Part shown: positions 16,214 through 17,076 of the stretch, in pieces
Layout: each line of letters opens with the position of its first letter
How positions within the stretch are numbered: the stretch's first letter is position 1
Source: Agrocybe praecox
Lineage: Eukaryota > Basidiomycota > Agaricomycetes > Agaricales > Agrocybaceae
Length of the DNA: 17,076 nucleotides
Assembly: GCA_964017145.1 (NCBI GenBank)
Contig: CAXHKQ010000041.1
Coordinates: forward strand, 1-17,076
Direction of reading: 5' to 3'
The notes under the pieces: generated by a model
The model's input: only the letters and a program-made list of their open reading frames with translations
Databases searched by the model: none
What the model was told of the DNA's origin: nothing
Program-made: the position numbers and the translations under genes

Positions 16214-17076
16214 CTAACCGCTCAACTCCATCGCCAACTTGTAACCCAACTCCGCTCGTCGATCCCTGCCCTCAACCATCGCCAGCACCGCCGGCGAGTC
16301 CACAATTACGCCACCCGCCGCCACCACTCCCTGCTTCGCCCGCTCAATGTCCTCCACATCGACACCGCGACAGCAATCGTTCACCATCACCGTCCGGTAG
16401 CCGGCAGCCAGCGCATCCCTCGCCGTCGCTGTGACGCAAACATCGTACGCCACACCACACACAAACACATCCGTTACGCCTCGCTTCCGCAACTCCTCTC
16501 CGAGCGGCGTGGCCGCCTTGCCATTGTTGTCCGCGAACGCCGAGTACGAGTCCATCTCGGGATTGGTGCCCTTGCGGATGTGCACCGCCGCCGGCAGCAC
16601 CAGCAAGTCCGGGTGCAGCTCGGCGCCCCACGTGTCCTGCACGCAGTGCCTGGGCCACAGGCGCTGCTCGATCGGCGGTTCGCCAGCGAACACGACCGTA
16701 TCGTTGAGCTGCGCGTGCGCAGCGTCGGAGATGGCGCTGGACGCGTGCAGCGCGCGCAGATGGACGTTGTCGACGAACGCGCAGTGGTTGGCCGGATGCC
16801 AGTCCAGGGAGTAGAAGACGGTGTTGAAGGGAACGGTGGCGAGGATCTTGTTGATGGGTGCGATCACGTCGGCACCGTTTTGCTGGGCTGCGCACTGGCT
16901 GATGTCGAGCGAGCCGCTGATAAAGTCGTTCTGCACGTCGACGACGATGAATGCGCTGATCGGTCGCAAGATGACCGAGATCCAAAGGTCCCAGCAGCGC
17001 TGGAATTCGGTTGCGATCGATGTGCTGATCGGTGTTGGCATCGAAAGTGGCGAACATCTTCTGCAGCTTGTCTGCG
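16214..17076 (-). CDS. Tandem nicotinamidase paralogue, 5' end off the window, frameshift in EF-hand loop
   Basis: A second nicotinamidase lies in the same orientation upstream of the complete one, about 60-65% identical by eye over the catalytic domain. All key residues remain. Numbered from the in-frame ATG at 17041, they are Asp35 (VVDVQNDF), Asp80 and His82 (SLDWHP), His132 (WPRHC), Lys157 (IRKGT) and Cys202 (GVAYDVCV). The protein ends MELSG. Upstream of about 17010 the homology jumps to another frame, where KLQKMFATFDANTDQHIDR matches the second EF-hand of the complete gene. One extra base (GGTT in place of GGC at about 17009-17012, plus strand) causes the shift. The EF loop also has Gln at the usual Gly6. 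It may be a recent pseudogene, a gene translated from the ATG at 17041 without EF-hands, or an assembly error. The conserved active site argues that the enzyme part was functional until recently. Confidence 0.85.
   Translation of the reverse strand, partial: QTSCRRCSPLSMPTPISTSIATEFQRCWDLWISVILRPISAFIVVDVQNDFISGSLDISQCAAQQNGADVIAPINKILATVPFNTVFYSLDWHPANHCAFVDNVHLRALHASSAISDAAHAQLNDTVVFAGEPPIEQRLWPRHCVQDTWGAELHPDLLVLPAAVHIRKGTNPEMDSYSAFADNNGKAATPLGEELRKRGVTDVFVCGVAYDVCVTATARDALAAGYRTVMVNDCCRGVDVEDIERAKQGVVAAGGVIVDSPAVLAMVEGRDRRAELGYKLAMELSG

Noticed and set aside
1..17076. CRISPR arrays, phage or bacterial mobile systems
   Set aside because: No regularly spaced repeats, no bacterial ribosome binding sites or operons, and the gene content is that of an animal nuclear genome.

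Overview
The window looks like a piece of an invertebrate nuclear genome, most likely an insect and possibly a dipteran. Three things suggest this: two intronless genes of the EF-hand nicotinamidase (Naam) type known from insects, decayed mariner and Tc1/mariner-type transposons, and long non-coding stretches full of CA/TG and CGT/ACG simple repeats. There are no bacterial-style operons, rRNAs, tRNAs or CRISPR arrays. Species cannot be fixed from the sequence alone.

Layout. Positions 1-6636 are gene-poor, CA/TG- and CpG-rich sequence with many chance ORFs on both strands. They also hold scattered regulatory-looking motifs: a TATA box near 2078, a perfect CRE at 2396, and a TTACGTAA palindrome at 1015. 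Positions 6639-7809 are a complete but dead Tc1/mariner-superfamily element. It has nearly perfect 29-bp terminal inverted repeats, a TA duplication, and a transposase fossil whose spacing fits a DD37E type. Directly beside it, about 7922-8206, lies a second, unrelated fossil of a classical mariner (DD34D-type) transposase. Positions 8207-13100 are again mostly non-coding, with an RFX X-box (10687), an E-box/TTACGTAA pair (9855-9900), an AT-rich block of unknown origin (about 10960-12110), and a possible exon near 12680-12792. A 46-codon small ORF with a hydrophobic C-terminus follows at 13184.

The only confident protein-coding part is the right end. A complete 363-residue nicotinamidase with two N-terminal EF-hands lies on the minus strand (13936-15027). 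A tandem paralogue in the same orientation begins at 16214 and runs off the right edge. The paralogue keeps every catalytic residue but has a one-base frameshift inside its EF-hand loop. Both encode the enzyme that deamidates nicotinamide to nicotinate in NAD salvage. The 1.2 kb between them carries a perfect DRE motif (TATCGATA, 15647) that may belong to the promoter of the complete copy.

No clearly new biological system was found. The points most worth checking are the tandem Naam pair with its EF-hand frameshift, the dead transposon with intact ends, and a few cis-elements and exon candidates.
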